Shown piece after piece: positions 1-10,200 of a DNA stretch of 64,000 bases. Location: contig NZ_JAQZAT010000008.1 in assembly GCF_028736925.1 (NCBI RefSeq), positions 124,001 to 188,000 of the forward strand, in the 5' to 3' direction. Within the stretch, counting starts at the first letter, position 1, and each line of letters starts with the position of its first letter. The notes beneath the pieces were generated by a model, which ran no database searches, was not told where the DNA came from, and was given only the letters and a program-made list of their open reading frames with translations. Position numbers and translations under genes: made by a program. This DNA comes from Flavivirga sp. 57AJ16 (GTDB taxonomy: Bacteria > Bacteroidota > Bacteroidia > Flavobacteriales > Flavobacteriaceae).

Positions 1-455
1 ATGTTGTTTGTTGGTAAAACATCATCTGCATGATAAACTCCGTCGGCAACCTTTGTTAAGGTCATTACATGTGCGGAATTGGTGTCTCTTGTGTAACTCC
101 CACTTAAATCACTAGTTTTAATAAAGTCAGGGTCATCTACAACAATTACATATCTAAAGGCAGTTCCATCAAAACCGTCAGCATTAGTGGCGGAATAATC
201 CAGTTTATAAACACCAGGGGTGGCAGTATTAACAGTTCCGGATGTTGTAAAAGGTAACTCGTCTGTACCAGATAATGCTTTAACTCCAGAATCTGTAAAT
301 GAAGAACCTGTTTGAATGATCGTATAAGGCTCTTCAATCTCAAAGCTAGGGAATATTGTTACTTCAGACCCAATTAATTTAGCTTCTGAACATGAAGCTA
401 AAATTAACAAGCAAAGTAAGGAAGATATTCCTATAATTTTATTTTTTATTTTCAT
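1..455 (-). CDS. Surface lipoprotein of a SusCD operon (3' end cut off by window)
   Basis: Only the first about 151 codons are in the window; the frame is open to base 1. The start ATG at 455-453 is followed by a lipoprotein signal with lipobox LASC (Cys22). The mature part is beta-rich with an Ig-like stretch (DYSATNADGFDGTAFRYVIV) that resembles the DUF5011/BT_2262-type modules found in small lipoproteins of SusCD loci. It lies 35 bp downstream of the SusD-like gene on the same strand, so it is probably the third gene of that operon and an accessory surface glycan- or ligand-binding protein. The substrate cannot be deduced. Confidence 0.75.
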   Translation of the reverse strand, partial: MKIKNKIIGISSLLCLLILASCSEAKLIGSEVTIFPSFEIEEPYTIIQTGSSFTDSGVKALSGTDELPFTTSGTVNTATPGVYKLDYSATNADGFDGTAFRYVIVVDDPDFIKTSDLSGSYTRDTNSAHVMTLTKVADGVYHADDVLPTNN

Positions 456-490
456 TATATTGTATATATTATGTTAATAATGTTTTCTTC

Positions 491-1948
491 TTATTTTTGA
501 TCCCACCACACTTTTTCGGTAATTGACGTTTTTTGAACAATGTTTGGGTTCTTTGTAGTTTCAGTATCTGGATAAAATATAGTATTTGGAGTTTGTGTAC
601 CTGTTAAAACAGAGCTTTCAGATGCTACAAAATTTCCAACAGTATAATCTTCGTCTCCCAAAGCTACTGTTTCTGGATATAGGGTTCTATTTGTTTCAAA
701 GAAACCTTCAATATTATTGACATAAGCTAAAGACACCCATTTTTGAATAATTACTTGTCTTATATCATTTTCAATATTTCCAGATGACGTATACTCGTAA
801 CTACCTCCAGTAGTTGTAAAACTATCTGCTGTTGCGGCATCTTCACCGTAAAGTAAAAATGAATTTAATACACCAGCATCATATTTTGCTTTAGCTCCCG
901 CACCTGAAGAGTAACGTATTAATGCTTCAGCTTGTAGAAAATTGCTTTCGGCAACTGTCATTAAATACACAGGGGAAGTAGCTATTACATTAGGTCTAGA
1001 AAAATCTGAAGCAACATCTGATGTGTAGTTACCTCTATCGCCTTGATCAATTGCTAAATGAATTCCACCAGAATTTTTTCTGTATATCGCATCTATTCTA
1101 GGATCTGCATAAGCCTGTAAAAACTGAAGTAAAGAATTACTGGCAATATTATTCACATCTCCTAGACGATCGATCTGAACATCGTAAAATGGATTGGCTT
1201 TGTCAATAGCATCTTCATATAAAGCAAATTTAGCATCTGTTGTAATAAAATTATCGTCTGCCAATAATGAATTTACTACAGCTGAATTTGCTTGTGAAGT
1301 ATATGCCATTCTTATATATAACTTTAATTTTAATGTGTTGGCAAATCTAATCCACTCATCCATATCGGCATTATATATAGCATCTTGAGCACCAACATTA
1401 GACGCTACAGGGTCATTATTGTATTTATCCACTGCATTGTCTAACTCAGCAATAATTCCAGCGTAAATATCACTCCCCGAATCGGGATTTGGGGTAATGT
1501 TTTCAGATCCAAGTAAGGCTTCCGAGTAAGGAATATCACCATATAGATCTGTTAATAATTGAAAAGTATAAACTCTCAATAGTGTTGCAATAAGATAAGT
1601 TCCTGTATCATTCTGTTCATCAGACTCTTCTAAAACAAACTTTAAATCATTTAAACAGCCCGCCCAAAGTTCGTTCCATAATCGATCGGAAAAATCAATA
1701 TTCATATTGTAAGTGTCAATATTTACATATTGAGAAGCACTAGGTGGTTGTGTATGGTATTGAGCCAAAAAGCCACCTAAATTTGTTAGTTGACCACCAA
1801 TACCATTTGCCAAGGAAGCTTGTGCTGCTGTTAGCACAAAACTTTTGTCAACATTTACAGGAGTGTTGGGATTGTCATTTATATCCAAATTTTCTTGACA
1901 TGCTGTAATCAGTATGAAGAAAAAGAGAAATTTCATTATATTTTTCAT
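491..1948 (-). CDS. SusD/RagB-family outer-membrane lipoprotein
   Basis: 485 aa. Signal sequence with lipobox ITAC (Cys17), then an N-terminal helical segment containing the NDNPNTPVNV stretch typical of the SusD-like_2 subfamily. SusD proteins sit as a lid on their SusC barrel at the cell surface and capture oligosaccharide or peptide ligands. The family's helical TPR-like core is consistent with the repeated amphipathic segments, and the protein ends in KVWWDQK, similar to the FWDKN end of the second SusD here. It starts 18 bp after the SusC stop. A start at Met5 is also possible. Ligand unknown. Confidence 0.9.
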   Translation of the reverse strand: MKNIMKFLFFFILITACQENLDINDNPNTPVNVDKSFVLTAAQASLANGIGGQLTNLGGFLAQYHTQPPSASQYVNIDTYNMNIDFSDRLWNELWAGCLNDLKFVLEESDEQNDTGTYLIATLLRVYTFQLLTDLYGDIPYSEALLGSENITPNPDSGSDIYAGIIAELDNAVDKYNNDPVASNVGAQDAIYNADMDEWIRFANTLKLKLYIRMAYTSQANSAVVNSLLADDNFITTDAKFALYEDAIDKANPFYDVQIDRLGDVNNIASNSLLQFLQAYADPRIDAIYRKNSGGIHLAIDQGDRGNYTSDVASDFSRPNVIATSPVYLMTVAESNFLQAEALIRYSSGAGAKAKYDAGVLNSFLLYGEDAATADSFTTTGGSYEYTSSGNIENDIRQVIIQKWVSLAYVNNIEGFFETNRTLYPETVALGDEDYTVGNFVASESSVLTGTQTPNTIFYPDTETTKNPNIVQKTSITEKVWWDQK

Positions 1949-1966
1949 GTTTATATTTTTTTATTG

Positions 1967-4900
1967 TTAAAATTTAGCTCTTAAAACTACACTAGCACTT
2001 CTCGTACTTGGATTTGCACTAAATTCACCAAAAAGACTTTCTAAATCTGTACCAAATGTGGAGACTTCTGGATCTATATACTGGTTTGACTCCGGTGTAA
2101 ATAGTAGTAAGTTTCTACCTATAAGCGATATTGATAACGATTCAAAAGGTGTTTTTTCTATTAATTTCTTAGAGAAATTATATCCAAGAGTAACTTCTCT
2201 TAACTTTACAAAAGATTTATCGATAACATCCCCACGCTCGTTTGCAGTTGCTCTATAATAATCATCCCAATGTTCAATATCAATAGCTGTTGTATTTTCA
2301 ACAAAAATGGTGCTATTAGGGTCTGAGGGGTCTACAACACTTTGAACAGACCCAGGAACTATGTATGGGTTTCTGTCATTTATAGTTGTTGTGATAGAGT
2401 TTCCTGTAAAACGACTATTACTAGCTGTACGGCTAAACATTAAACCACCTTGTCTTATATCGAAAGTAAATCCAAATGAAAACCCTTTGTAAGAGAAGTT
2501 ATTTGTAATACCTAAGGTATAATCGTATTGAGTATCTCCATAAACTTCTTTTTCGGGAGATGCAATTGGAACCCCATCACCATCAACAACAATATTACCA
2601 TTAGGGTCTCTTAATGGTACGCTGCCTTCAATTAAAGCTAAAGGTTCTCCTTGTCTTGCCACAAGGCTAATTGTACTTAAGCCTCCTAAAGCTATTTGTT
2701 CAACTCTAGGATCCAATTCTTCTAAAATAGCATCGTTTGTTGCATAATTAAAAATCATATCCCAGTTGAAGCCTTGACTATTTCTAAAAAGACCTAAAGT
2801 TACAAGCGCTTCGTATCCTTTATTAGATATAGTACCAATATTAGCTGTTTGGTTTGTAAAACCAGATGTAGAAGCTAGTGGTAAACTTAAAATTTGATCT
2901 TCAACAGTTGCGTCATAGTAAGCAAAATCTATACTGATACGATTTTTTAGGAACGAAAGCTCAGCACCAATTTCTAGCTCTTTTCTTCTTTCCGGTTTTA
3001 AGTCTGGGTTTCCAGCTCTGTTTCCAACTTCAAAAGCATTTACACCGCCTACAGGAAATACAAGGTCTCTAAATCCTTGATTGTCAATATTACCTGCAAT
3101 ATTAACAGGATCAATTTGATAAGGATCTGTATCTACACCTGTTTCTCCATAACCTGCTCTAATTTTTCCATAACTGAGGACATTTTTAATTCCTGGAAAA
3201 GTTTCTGTTAATAACCAAGAGGCATTTACGCCACCATAGAGCACAGATCTATTTTCCTTAGGCAAAGTAGAATACCAGTCATTTCTAACATTTGCAGTAA
3301 TAAATAGCATATTATTAAAACTAAATGTTGATGAATTGAAGATACCGTATAATCTTCTTTTAGATATAGAAGAAACAGCATTAACGGGACTGGCAGAATT
3401 AGATAATGAGAAAAAATCTGGAATATCCTGAGATGCAACCGATGCACTATTGCTCGTATTGTATCTATCGTTGTAATTAAAACCAAACGCAGAACTCACG
3501 TTTATTTTTTCATCAATGTCAAAATTAAAGTTTAACAATAAATCATGATTTATTTGTTTTACCGAATTTTGATATTCTCCATAAAAACCAGGCTGTTCAG
3601 TTGTAGTGCCATCATTAGGGCTACCTGGTGTAGCATCAATAATAGCATTCCAAAGTCTTGTGTAATCTGAGGATTGGTCTATACCTAGTCGATAGGTAAG
3701 GCTTACCCAATCTGTAATTTTTGCATTCACATCAAAAGATCCAAAAACTCTTTCTTTATTGTAACGAGCTCCGTCTTCATTTAATGTAAAATAAGGATTT
3801 GTAATACCAAATGGTGTATAATAATTGTCTATATTATTAAAAGGATCATTTTTGTAATCTTTAAATTCATTAATATTAAAATCAGTTGGTATTTGCATTA
3901 AGTTGTTAATCACAGATACTCCTTGACCACCTTGTATACCTTTACCTTGAGTGGCTATATAATTTAAGGTACCTCCAAAAGTTAAAAAATCTATTTCAGA
4001 ATTAAAAGCTACTGTAACTGTATTTCTTTCATTAGAATCATTGCTTGTTGGAAAAATACCATCAGCAGTTGTGTTGTTAAAAGCAACCCTTCCTGTTGTA
4101 TTACCAGAACCACCTGATATTGCTAAGTTTGTATTATAGGCAGTACCTATGTCGAAGAAATTCTTCCATTGATCTTCTTGGAACGAATATCGTTTAATTT
4201 TTTGAGCATTGTTGACAACATTACCCCAAACCAGAATTTCGTCATTAAAACGTGGACCCCAAGAACCATTTTCCCCTAAAAAGTGTTGACCGTCCCAACC
4301 TTGTCCAAATTGTTTTTGGTAGTTAGGCGCTCTTAACAGGTCTGAGAATGTTGCTTGAGTTGTGAAATCGATACTTAATTTGTCCTTATTGCCTCTTTTC
4401 GTGGTTATTATTATAACACCATTTGCAGCTCTTGAACCATAAAGTGCCGTACTCGAAGCACCTTTTAGTATCGAAATTGATTCAATGTTTTCTGGATTAA
4501 TATCGCTAGCACCATTACCGAAGTCATAAGTTCTATTTAAACCATCGACAGCACTATTTGAGTTTTCTTGACTTGATCTTGAATTATTATTAATGGGGAC
4601 TCCATCAATAATATAAAGAGGTTGGTTGCTTGCACTAAGTGAGCTAAACCCCCTAATTATAACACCAGATGAAGCTCCAGGATCTGTACTTGCATTAGAA
4701 ATAACAACACCAGCAACTTTACCTTTAATAGCATCTGATATGTTTGTTTGTGCACCTTTATTTACAGCTTCACTATCTAGAGTAGTGATTGCTGAGCCGA
4801 GCGACTTTCTTTCTCTTTTAATACCGAGTGCTGTAACTACAACTTCTTCTAATGCTTCTGTGTCTTCTTGTAATGTTACATTGACTGTGTTGGTAGCACC

Positions 4901-5155
4901 AACAGTAGCTTCAATAGTCGTATATCCAACAAAACTGAATACAAGAGTAGCCCCTTGACTTGCTCTAATTGAATACTTTCCATCGAAATCTGAAGATGTA
5001 CCAGAACTAGTACCTTTAACTAAGACAGTTGCTCCAGGCAAAGGTAGGCCAGAATCATCTGAAACTGTACCTGAAATTGTCTTTTCTTGTGCAAACGCAA
5101 GTTGCACTACTAACGCTAGTAATAGCGTTAGCATTCCACTAAACTTTGTTTTCAT
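1967..5155 (-). CDS. SusC/RagA-family TonB-dependent outer-membrane transporter
   Basis: 1062 aa from the ATG at 5155, chosen because it directly begins a signal peptide (MKTKFSGMLTLLL, cleavage near FAQ-EK at 23). An upstream in-frame ATG (5185) would only add ten hydrophilic residues. Order: carboxypeptidase-D regulatory-like beta domain (about 25-100; PGATVLVKGT, FDGKYSI), TonB-box-like EEVVVTALG (103-111), plug domain with YGSRAANGVIIITTKRG, then a large beta-barrel ending in aromatic Phe (VVLRAKF). It imports ligand handed over by the SusD partner, energised by TonB. Its first about 120 residues are very similar to those of the SusC at 7265-10528, pointing to an old tandem duplication; the barrels differ. 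Confidence 0.95.
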   Translation of the reverse strand: MKTKFSGMLTLLLALVVQLAFAQEKTISGTVSDDSGLPLPGATVLVKGTSSGTSSDFDGKYSIRASQGATLVFSFVGYTTIEATVGATNTVNVTLQEDTEALEEVVVTALGIKRERKSLGSAITTLDSEAVNKGAQTNISDAIKGKVAGVVISNASTDPGASSGVIIRGFSSLSASNQPLYIIDGVPINNNSRSSQENSNSAVDGLNRTYDFGNGASDINPENIESISILKGASSTALYGSRAANGVIIITTKRGNKDKLSIDFTTQATFSDLLRAPNYQKQFGQGWDGQHFLGENGSWGPRFNDEILVWGNVVNNAQKIKRYSFQEDQWKNFFDIGTAYNTNLAISGGSGNTTGRVAFNNTTADGIFPTSNDSNERNTVTVAFNSEIDFLTFGGTLNYIATQGKGIQGGQGVSVINNLMQIPTDFNINEFKDYKNDPFNNIDNYYTPFGITNPYFTLNEDGARYNKERVFGSFDVNAKITDWVSLTYRLGIDQSSDYTRLWNAIIDATPGSPNDGTTTEQPGFYGEYQNSVKQINHDLLLNFNFDIDEKINVSSAFGFNYNDRYNTSNSASVASQDIPDFFSLSNSASPVNAVSSISKRRLYGIFNSSTFSFNNMLFITANVRNDWYSTLPKENRSVLYGGVNASWLLTETFPGIKNVLSYGKIRAGYGETGVDTDPYQIDPVNIAGNIDNQGFRDLVFPVGGVNAFEVGNRAGNPDLKPERRKELEIGAELSFLKNRISIDFAYYDATVEDQILSLPLASTSGFTNQTANIGTISNKGYEALVTLGLFRNSQGFNWDMIFNYATNDAILEELDPRVEQIALGGLSTISLVARQGEPLALIEGSVPLRDPNGNIVVDGDGVPIASPEKEVYGDTQYDYTLGITNNFSYKGFSFGFTFDIRQGGLMFSRTASNSRFTGNSITTTINDRNPYIVPGSVQSVVDPSDPNSTIFVENTTAIDIEHWDDYYRATANERGDVIDKSFVKLREVTLGYNFSKKLIEKTPFESLSISLIGRNLLLFTPESNQYIDPEVSTFGTDLESLFGEFSANPSTRSASVVLRAKF

Positions 5156-5285
5156 TTTATAATTATTTGAATTAGTCAATGCCAAAAATCCTAATAAAAA
5201 GTTAATAAAACAATAAATAATGGTTAAAATTTACCTTTTGACGAAAAATTTTAAGAAAAAGGACGAAAAGCAAGAAGTTATAATT

Positions 5286-5495
5286 ATACCAAATAAACTT
5301 CAAAACAACAGGTTAAATCCGTTTAGCTCACTATCATTTATTCTTATAATAGGAGTTCAAGAATCTTCGATTACTATTACCTTTATATTTCAATAAAAAA
5401 CATGACCATAACTAGGCTATGCATATGTTTTTTATCACATCTAAAGAAAAAATAATTCAAATTTATTACCAATCATTTTAAAATTCATTTGGTAT
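5286..5495. repeat. MITE-like inverted-repeat element (candidate)
   Basis: A non-coding AT-rich stretch bounded by imperfect 15-nt inverted ends: ATACCAAATAAACTT at 5286-5300 and the complement of ATACCAAATGAATTT at 5481-5495 (13 of 15 match). Its interior holds CATAACTAGGCTATGCATAT, which resembles a stretch in the complement of the element at 10699-10861. The two may be diverged copies of one non-autonomous element. No transposase is encoded. The whole 5156-5820 spacer contains no gene that I can support. Confidence 0.35.
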
Positions 5496-5550
5496 TATGT
5501 GTTTTTTTGATTCATTTATTAAAGTTAAGGTTGCTTTTTTACAATTTTTC

Positions 5551-5576
5551 ACTTGTTTTTAAAGTTAAAAACAAGT
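5551..5576. other. Perfect 12-bp inverted repeat in the spacer
   Basis: ACTTGTTTTTAA and TTAAAAACAAGT are separated by two bases, which makes an exact palindrome-like hairpin. It lies midway between the two SusCD units, upstream of the left one. It could be a regulator site or a weak terminator for the operon to its right; there is no clear T-tract. Confidence 0.45.
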
Positions 5577-5760
5577 AAAGTCTTTTTATTCTTTTAAATT
5601 ATGAAGGTCAAATTTTAGAGTATTATCCTGTAGGCACAGTAAAGGGTCATTGTTAATCTGTATATATTAATGCCTTGGAGAAAAGAGATAAAGAAAGTTT
5701 TACAGGCTATCTCATCCTTGTATGCTTCTAAAAGTGACATTTGTGATTTTAACTTACATA

Positions 5761-5802
5761 ATATAAAGTCGTCTAAAGAGCAATTTTTGGACGACTTTAT
5801 AT
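5761..5802 (-). terminator. Hairpin terminator after the right SusCD operon
   Basis: ATATAAAGTCGTC (5761-5773) pairs perfectly with GACGACTTTATAT (5790-5802). The stem can be extended inward by about six pairs, including G-T wobbles, to a short loop. It lies 18 bp past the SusD stop at 5821, where transcription from 10528 should end. Confidence 0.65.
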
Positions 5803-5820
5803 ATTTAAATTGTGTGAAAA

Positions 5821-7260
5821 TTAATTTTTATCCCAAAACAGTTTAGTTTGTTGGGAATCTCCACCAATAGCAGTAGATGCAGCCTCCCAATTTGTAACGT
5901 TTAAGTTTTGCTCATCAATGGGGTAAGTGTATCTATAAGGTAAAGGATTGCCAGTATCGACAGGAAGTTGTAGGGTTGGAGCATCTAATTTTCTCCAAAC
6001 AGTAAAACCTTCAAACCCTCTATTGTACATGGCTATCCAAAATTGAGTTCCAATTTTTTCTTTCCAGGTTCCTGGAGCGGTATCGTAAGCTACATCAGGG
6101 TTTGCCATATAAGAGGCTAAATCACTAGACCCCCAACTATCAAATGACGCAGCGATTCCATTGTCGTAATGTTGTGCTGCGGTACCTCCAACAGAGTAAC
6201 CTAATTCCGCAGCTTCAGCAAGATAGAAAGAAACTTCGGCAAAATCTATTAAAGAAGCAGGGTTCGTGGGACTGTAAATAGCATCTCCATAATGGGAATG
6301 AACAGAAAACGATGCCACTGTACCAAAATTACCACCTACATAAATGCCAGGTCCTAAATTATCATCAAAGTACTGAGCTCTTCTTGGGTCATCAAGAGTA
6401 TTCATAAGATTTACAATAGTATTTGCTGGAATATGGTCCGAACGTCCGGATTGTACAATGTCTACCCAAACAGGGTTGGTATTAGGAGTTGAACCTTCGT
6501 AGGGGATAGTTGCATTGTCTGCATTTGATGTAAAAGCTCCAGCGCTGTACCCAGACTCGACCGTAGATTGCGCTAAAGATTGTAATGCCGGCACATCGGT
6601 AAGTCTGATGCCCAATCTTATTTTTAATGAATTCGCAAATTTAATCCATGCATTGGAATCTCCGCCATATAACCGATCTGATGAACTATAGCCAGAACCG
6701 CTTAAGTCGGGAATAGCAGCATCCAATCGTGTAATTAAATCTTGATAAATAGTTGCGGCATCATCATATTTAGGAAGCGTTACATCGCTAAGGGCTTCAC
6801 TGTATGGGATATCTCCCCAAGTATCTACCATTTGCTGAAATGTATAAATCATTAAAACTTCTGCTTGGGCCACTCTGGCATCTTGCTCACTTGCCGTAAG
6901 CTCTAAATCTGCCAAGGTTATTTCTTTCGAGGTCAATAAATCCAATAATACATCTCTATACATTTCAGACCAATGATACCCTGGGATTGTTCTAGTTACT
7001 AAATCAAAATTCGGTTCCTCGGTATAGGTCGTTGTCGTACTATATTGAGCAAAAAACCTGAAACTGTTACGGTTCACATTTATTTGTGTCATTTGATCAA
7101 TCAAACTCTTGGTAGCTGAATTAAATAAAAAGTCAGCCGAAACCTGAGTTGGGTTTTTAGGATCTCTATTTAAGTTTTCGTATTGCTCGTCAGTTTTACA
7201 AGAAGATAATACAAATACCAAAGAGATTACTGATATTAATAATATTTTTTTCATTTTCAT
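5821..7260 (-). CDS. SusD/RagB-family outer-membrane lipoprotein
   Basis: 479 aa. Lipoprotein signal with lipobox LSSC (Cys21); the start could also be Met3. The segment LNRDPKNPTQVSADFLFNSA is characteristic of the SusD-like_2 subfamily. The protein is a surface ligand-binding lid for the SusC encoded directly upstream (only 4 bp between the SusC stop and this start). It is followed by a strong hairpin terminator, so SusC and SusD form a two-gene operon. The cargo is not identifiable: no glycoside hydrolase, protease or other degradative gene lies beside it in the window. Confidence 0.92.
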   Translation of the reverse strand: MKMKKILLISVISLVFVLSSCKTDEQYENLNRDPKNPTQVSADFLFNSATKSLIDQMTQINVNRNSFRFFAQYSTTTTYTEEPNFDLVTRTIPGYHWSEMYRDVLLDLLTSKEITLADLELTASEQDARVAQAEVLMIYTFQQMVDTWGDIPYSEALSDVTLPKYDDAATIYQDLITRLDAAIPDLSGSGYSSSDRLYGGDSNAWIKFANSLKIRLGIRLTDVPALQSLAQSTVESGYSAGAFTSNADNATIPYEGSTPNTNPVWVDIVQSGRSDHIPANTIVNLMNTLDDPRRAQYFDDNLGPGIYVGGNFGTVASFSVHSHYGDAIYSPTNPASLIDFAEVSFYLAEAAELGYSVGGTAAQHYDNGIAASFDSWGSSDLASYMANPDVAYDTAPGTWKEKIGTQFWIAMYNRGFEGFTVWRKLDAPTLQLPVDTGNPLPYRYTYPIDEQNLNVTNWEAASTAIGGDSQQTKLFWDKN

Positions 7261-7264
7261 TTTT

Positions 7265-10200
7265 TTAGAATTGTAATTTTATACTAGCACCAATTTCTTT
7301 AACTGAAGGGTATGCTCCCGACTGGTTACCTTGAACATTTCCTGCACTTAAACCAGCTTCAGGGTCGGCATATGGTACATGCTTTTCAATAATCCATAAA
7401 TTTCTTCCTATAAGAGATATTGAAGCCGATGTAAAAGGAAACTTATCTAATATTTTATCGTTAAGCTTATACGATAGAGTAGCTTCACGTAATTTAACAT
7501 AACCAGCATCGTAGACATGTGCTGCTTGTGGTTGTCTGTAACCCCAAGTGCCCGCATCAAGTAAATGGGCTCTTATATCATTAGGAGTACCGTCCTCTTT
7601 AACTCCTGGGAAAATAACACCACCACTGTCTGATCCGTAGTTTCCAGGTGTGCCAGTAACAGGATCTCTATAGGGATTGCCCAGTTCGTTATTTCCAGCA
7701 GTAAAGTCGTATATACCTGTACCAAAACCATAATAAGTGTCTAATGAGAACACATCTCCTCCTTTTTGAATATCAATCAAGAAACTGAAATTGAAATTTT
7801 TGTAGGTAAAACTGTTGCTAATACCTGCTTTCCAATCTGGGTTAATATCGCCAATATTATTATTGCTAGTAGCAGTTCTTAAGTAACGACCATTAGCCCC
7901 AACTGTTTTTTCTCCATTGGTATATACAAAATCACGTCCTCTAATGGTTCCATAAGGTTGCCCAACTACAGCATTAATAGTTAGGCCTGTTTGGAAATCT
8001 GCTAACTCTAAAGATTCGATCCCGTCAAGCAGAGACAGTACTTTGTTTCTATTTCTGTCCCAGTTTATATTTACATACCATTGGAAATCTTCCGTTTTTA
8101 ATGGAATGGCATTTAACTGTAGTTCAATACCTTTGTTTTCAATGGTACCAGCATTTAAAAGCACTCTGGAGTATCCAGTAGACCTGGTTACGGGTACTTG
8201 AGTAATTTGATCCCGGTTTTCGGTATTGTAGTAAGTGATGTCAAAACCAAGGCGTTTATTAACAAAATTCATTTCCAAGCCAACTTCCCAGTTAACTTGT
8301 TGTTCGGGTTTTAAATCTGGGTTTTGTTTATCTGAAGGGTTGGAAGCACTGCCCGAACCACCAAAAGGAGGATTAATTCCATATGTGTTAAATACCTGAT
8401 AAGGCGTGGTTCCATTACCTACAGTTCCATAATTGGCTCTAAGTTTTGCAAAAGACAACCAATCTGCTTCAATTAATTTTGATAAAATTAAACTACCGGT
8501 AACCGACCAATAGTTGTATGTGTTTTTTGCTTTTGGCAAACTTGAGTTACGATCTCTCCTAAATGTTCCTTCAACAAATAAGGTGTTGTCATAACCTAAA
8601 CTTGCCCGTCCAAAAATACCGTCTGTCATTTGGGTTGCATCATATTCTGTAGGAGCATTGATTGGATTGACACTATTTGCCAATGTATAAATTCCAGCTA
8701 AATTTAATCCACCATTTGTTAATGCATATATATTGTTCCATTCTTTCCTGCTTAAATTAACCCCAACACTTCCTTCTAAATTTAACATATCTGTTAAATC
8801 TTTATTGAAATTAAGGAAGGCATCATAGTTATATTCAGATGCGCTATTGTTAAATCTTGTGTACAGTGGCACATTAGAACTTCCTACATTGGTTCTTTCT
8901 TCTTGTAACTCTGTATAAGTGTCATATGTAAATCTACCTAAAGCAGATAGCCAGTCATTTATAGTATAATTCAATACCACATTGCCAAAGAACCTTGAAC
9001 GGGTATCCGTTTCAAAATTCTCGTAAAATGTCCAGTAAGGGTTGTCAGAATAAATTGGAGCTAAATTTGTGTGGGAATTTGGGTTCCAGGTAATATTTTC
9101 ACGGGTTGCAAAATAAGCTTCCTTTTGCTCTTTAACATCAACGTTAACTTGCCACCACTGTCTAAACTGTTGCATAACGTTGTTGGAATCATAACCAGTA
9201 CCATAACGTCCTCTGCCATCAGTTTTAGTGAAAGTAAATGTTGTAGAAACGGTGAGCTTATCATTTAAATCCTGACTTCCATTGAAATTAATGCTATTTC
9301 TTTTAATTTCACTATTGGGTAAATTACCTTCTTGAAGCATATTTGTAAATCCTAATCTAAAAGCTCCAGTTTCGCTACCTCCATCAAGTGATACAGAATT
9401 AATTAAAGTGCTTGACGTTTTCCAAATATAGTTTGGGTCGTGTGCTCCGGCTACCCATGGTGTAGGTGTTAAGTAAGTATCTAATTGAGGGTAAAGGCTA
9501 TTCCATTGGTACACCAGTAAATTAGGGTCGAATTCGGCACCATAAGATGCATCTTCTGTAAACGGAACCGATAAATCATTGGTGCCGTCTCCATTAATAT
9601 CAAATTGATCGTTAAAATATTGGTCTTCTGTAGCTCCATAAAAAGCACCATAGCCTGCTCCATATTTTTTTTGATAAACAGGTAAAGTGGATTTATCTAC
9701 CTCTCCAACAGTAATGCTTGAGTTGACAGTAATACCAATACCCTTTTTCTTGCGTCCTTTTTTTGTTGTAATCATTATAACCCCATTTGCAGCTCTAGAC
9801 CCATAAAGAGCAGATGCTGCTGCACCTTTTAATACATTTATGGACTCTATGTCATCGGGGTTGATGTCTGAAGCGGCATTACCATAATCGTAACCGCCTC
9901 TACCACTTGTTTGCTGTCTGCTCTCTGACGCAATGGCTGTAGTAATTTTGTTGTTAATACCATTGTTAACAGGAATTCCATCAATAACAAACAATGCCTG
10001 GTTGTTTCCCAGCACCGAAGAGTTCCCTCTAATGATTACCTGGGTAGATCCGCCCATAGTACCAGAAGGTTTAATTTGTAAACCAGCTATTTTACCAGAT
10101 AGCGAGTTGACAAAGTTTTGACTTTTTACATCAGATACTGCTTCACCTTTAACTTCTTGCGTAGCATAGCCCAAACTCTTTTTGTCTCTTTCAATACCCA

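Noticed and set aside
4626-4958. 110-codon plus-strand ORF inside the SusC gene
   Set aside because: Antisense shadow of a well-supported TonB-dependent receptor; similar shadows at 10182-10544, 47658-48017 and 58877-59212 were dropped for the same reason.
5156-5185. N-terminal extension of the left SusC from ATG 5185
   Set aside because: Would put ten polar residues ahead of a signal peptide that starts exactly at Met 5155; the paralogue begins at the equivalent Met.
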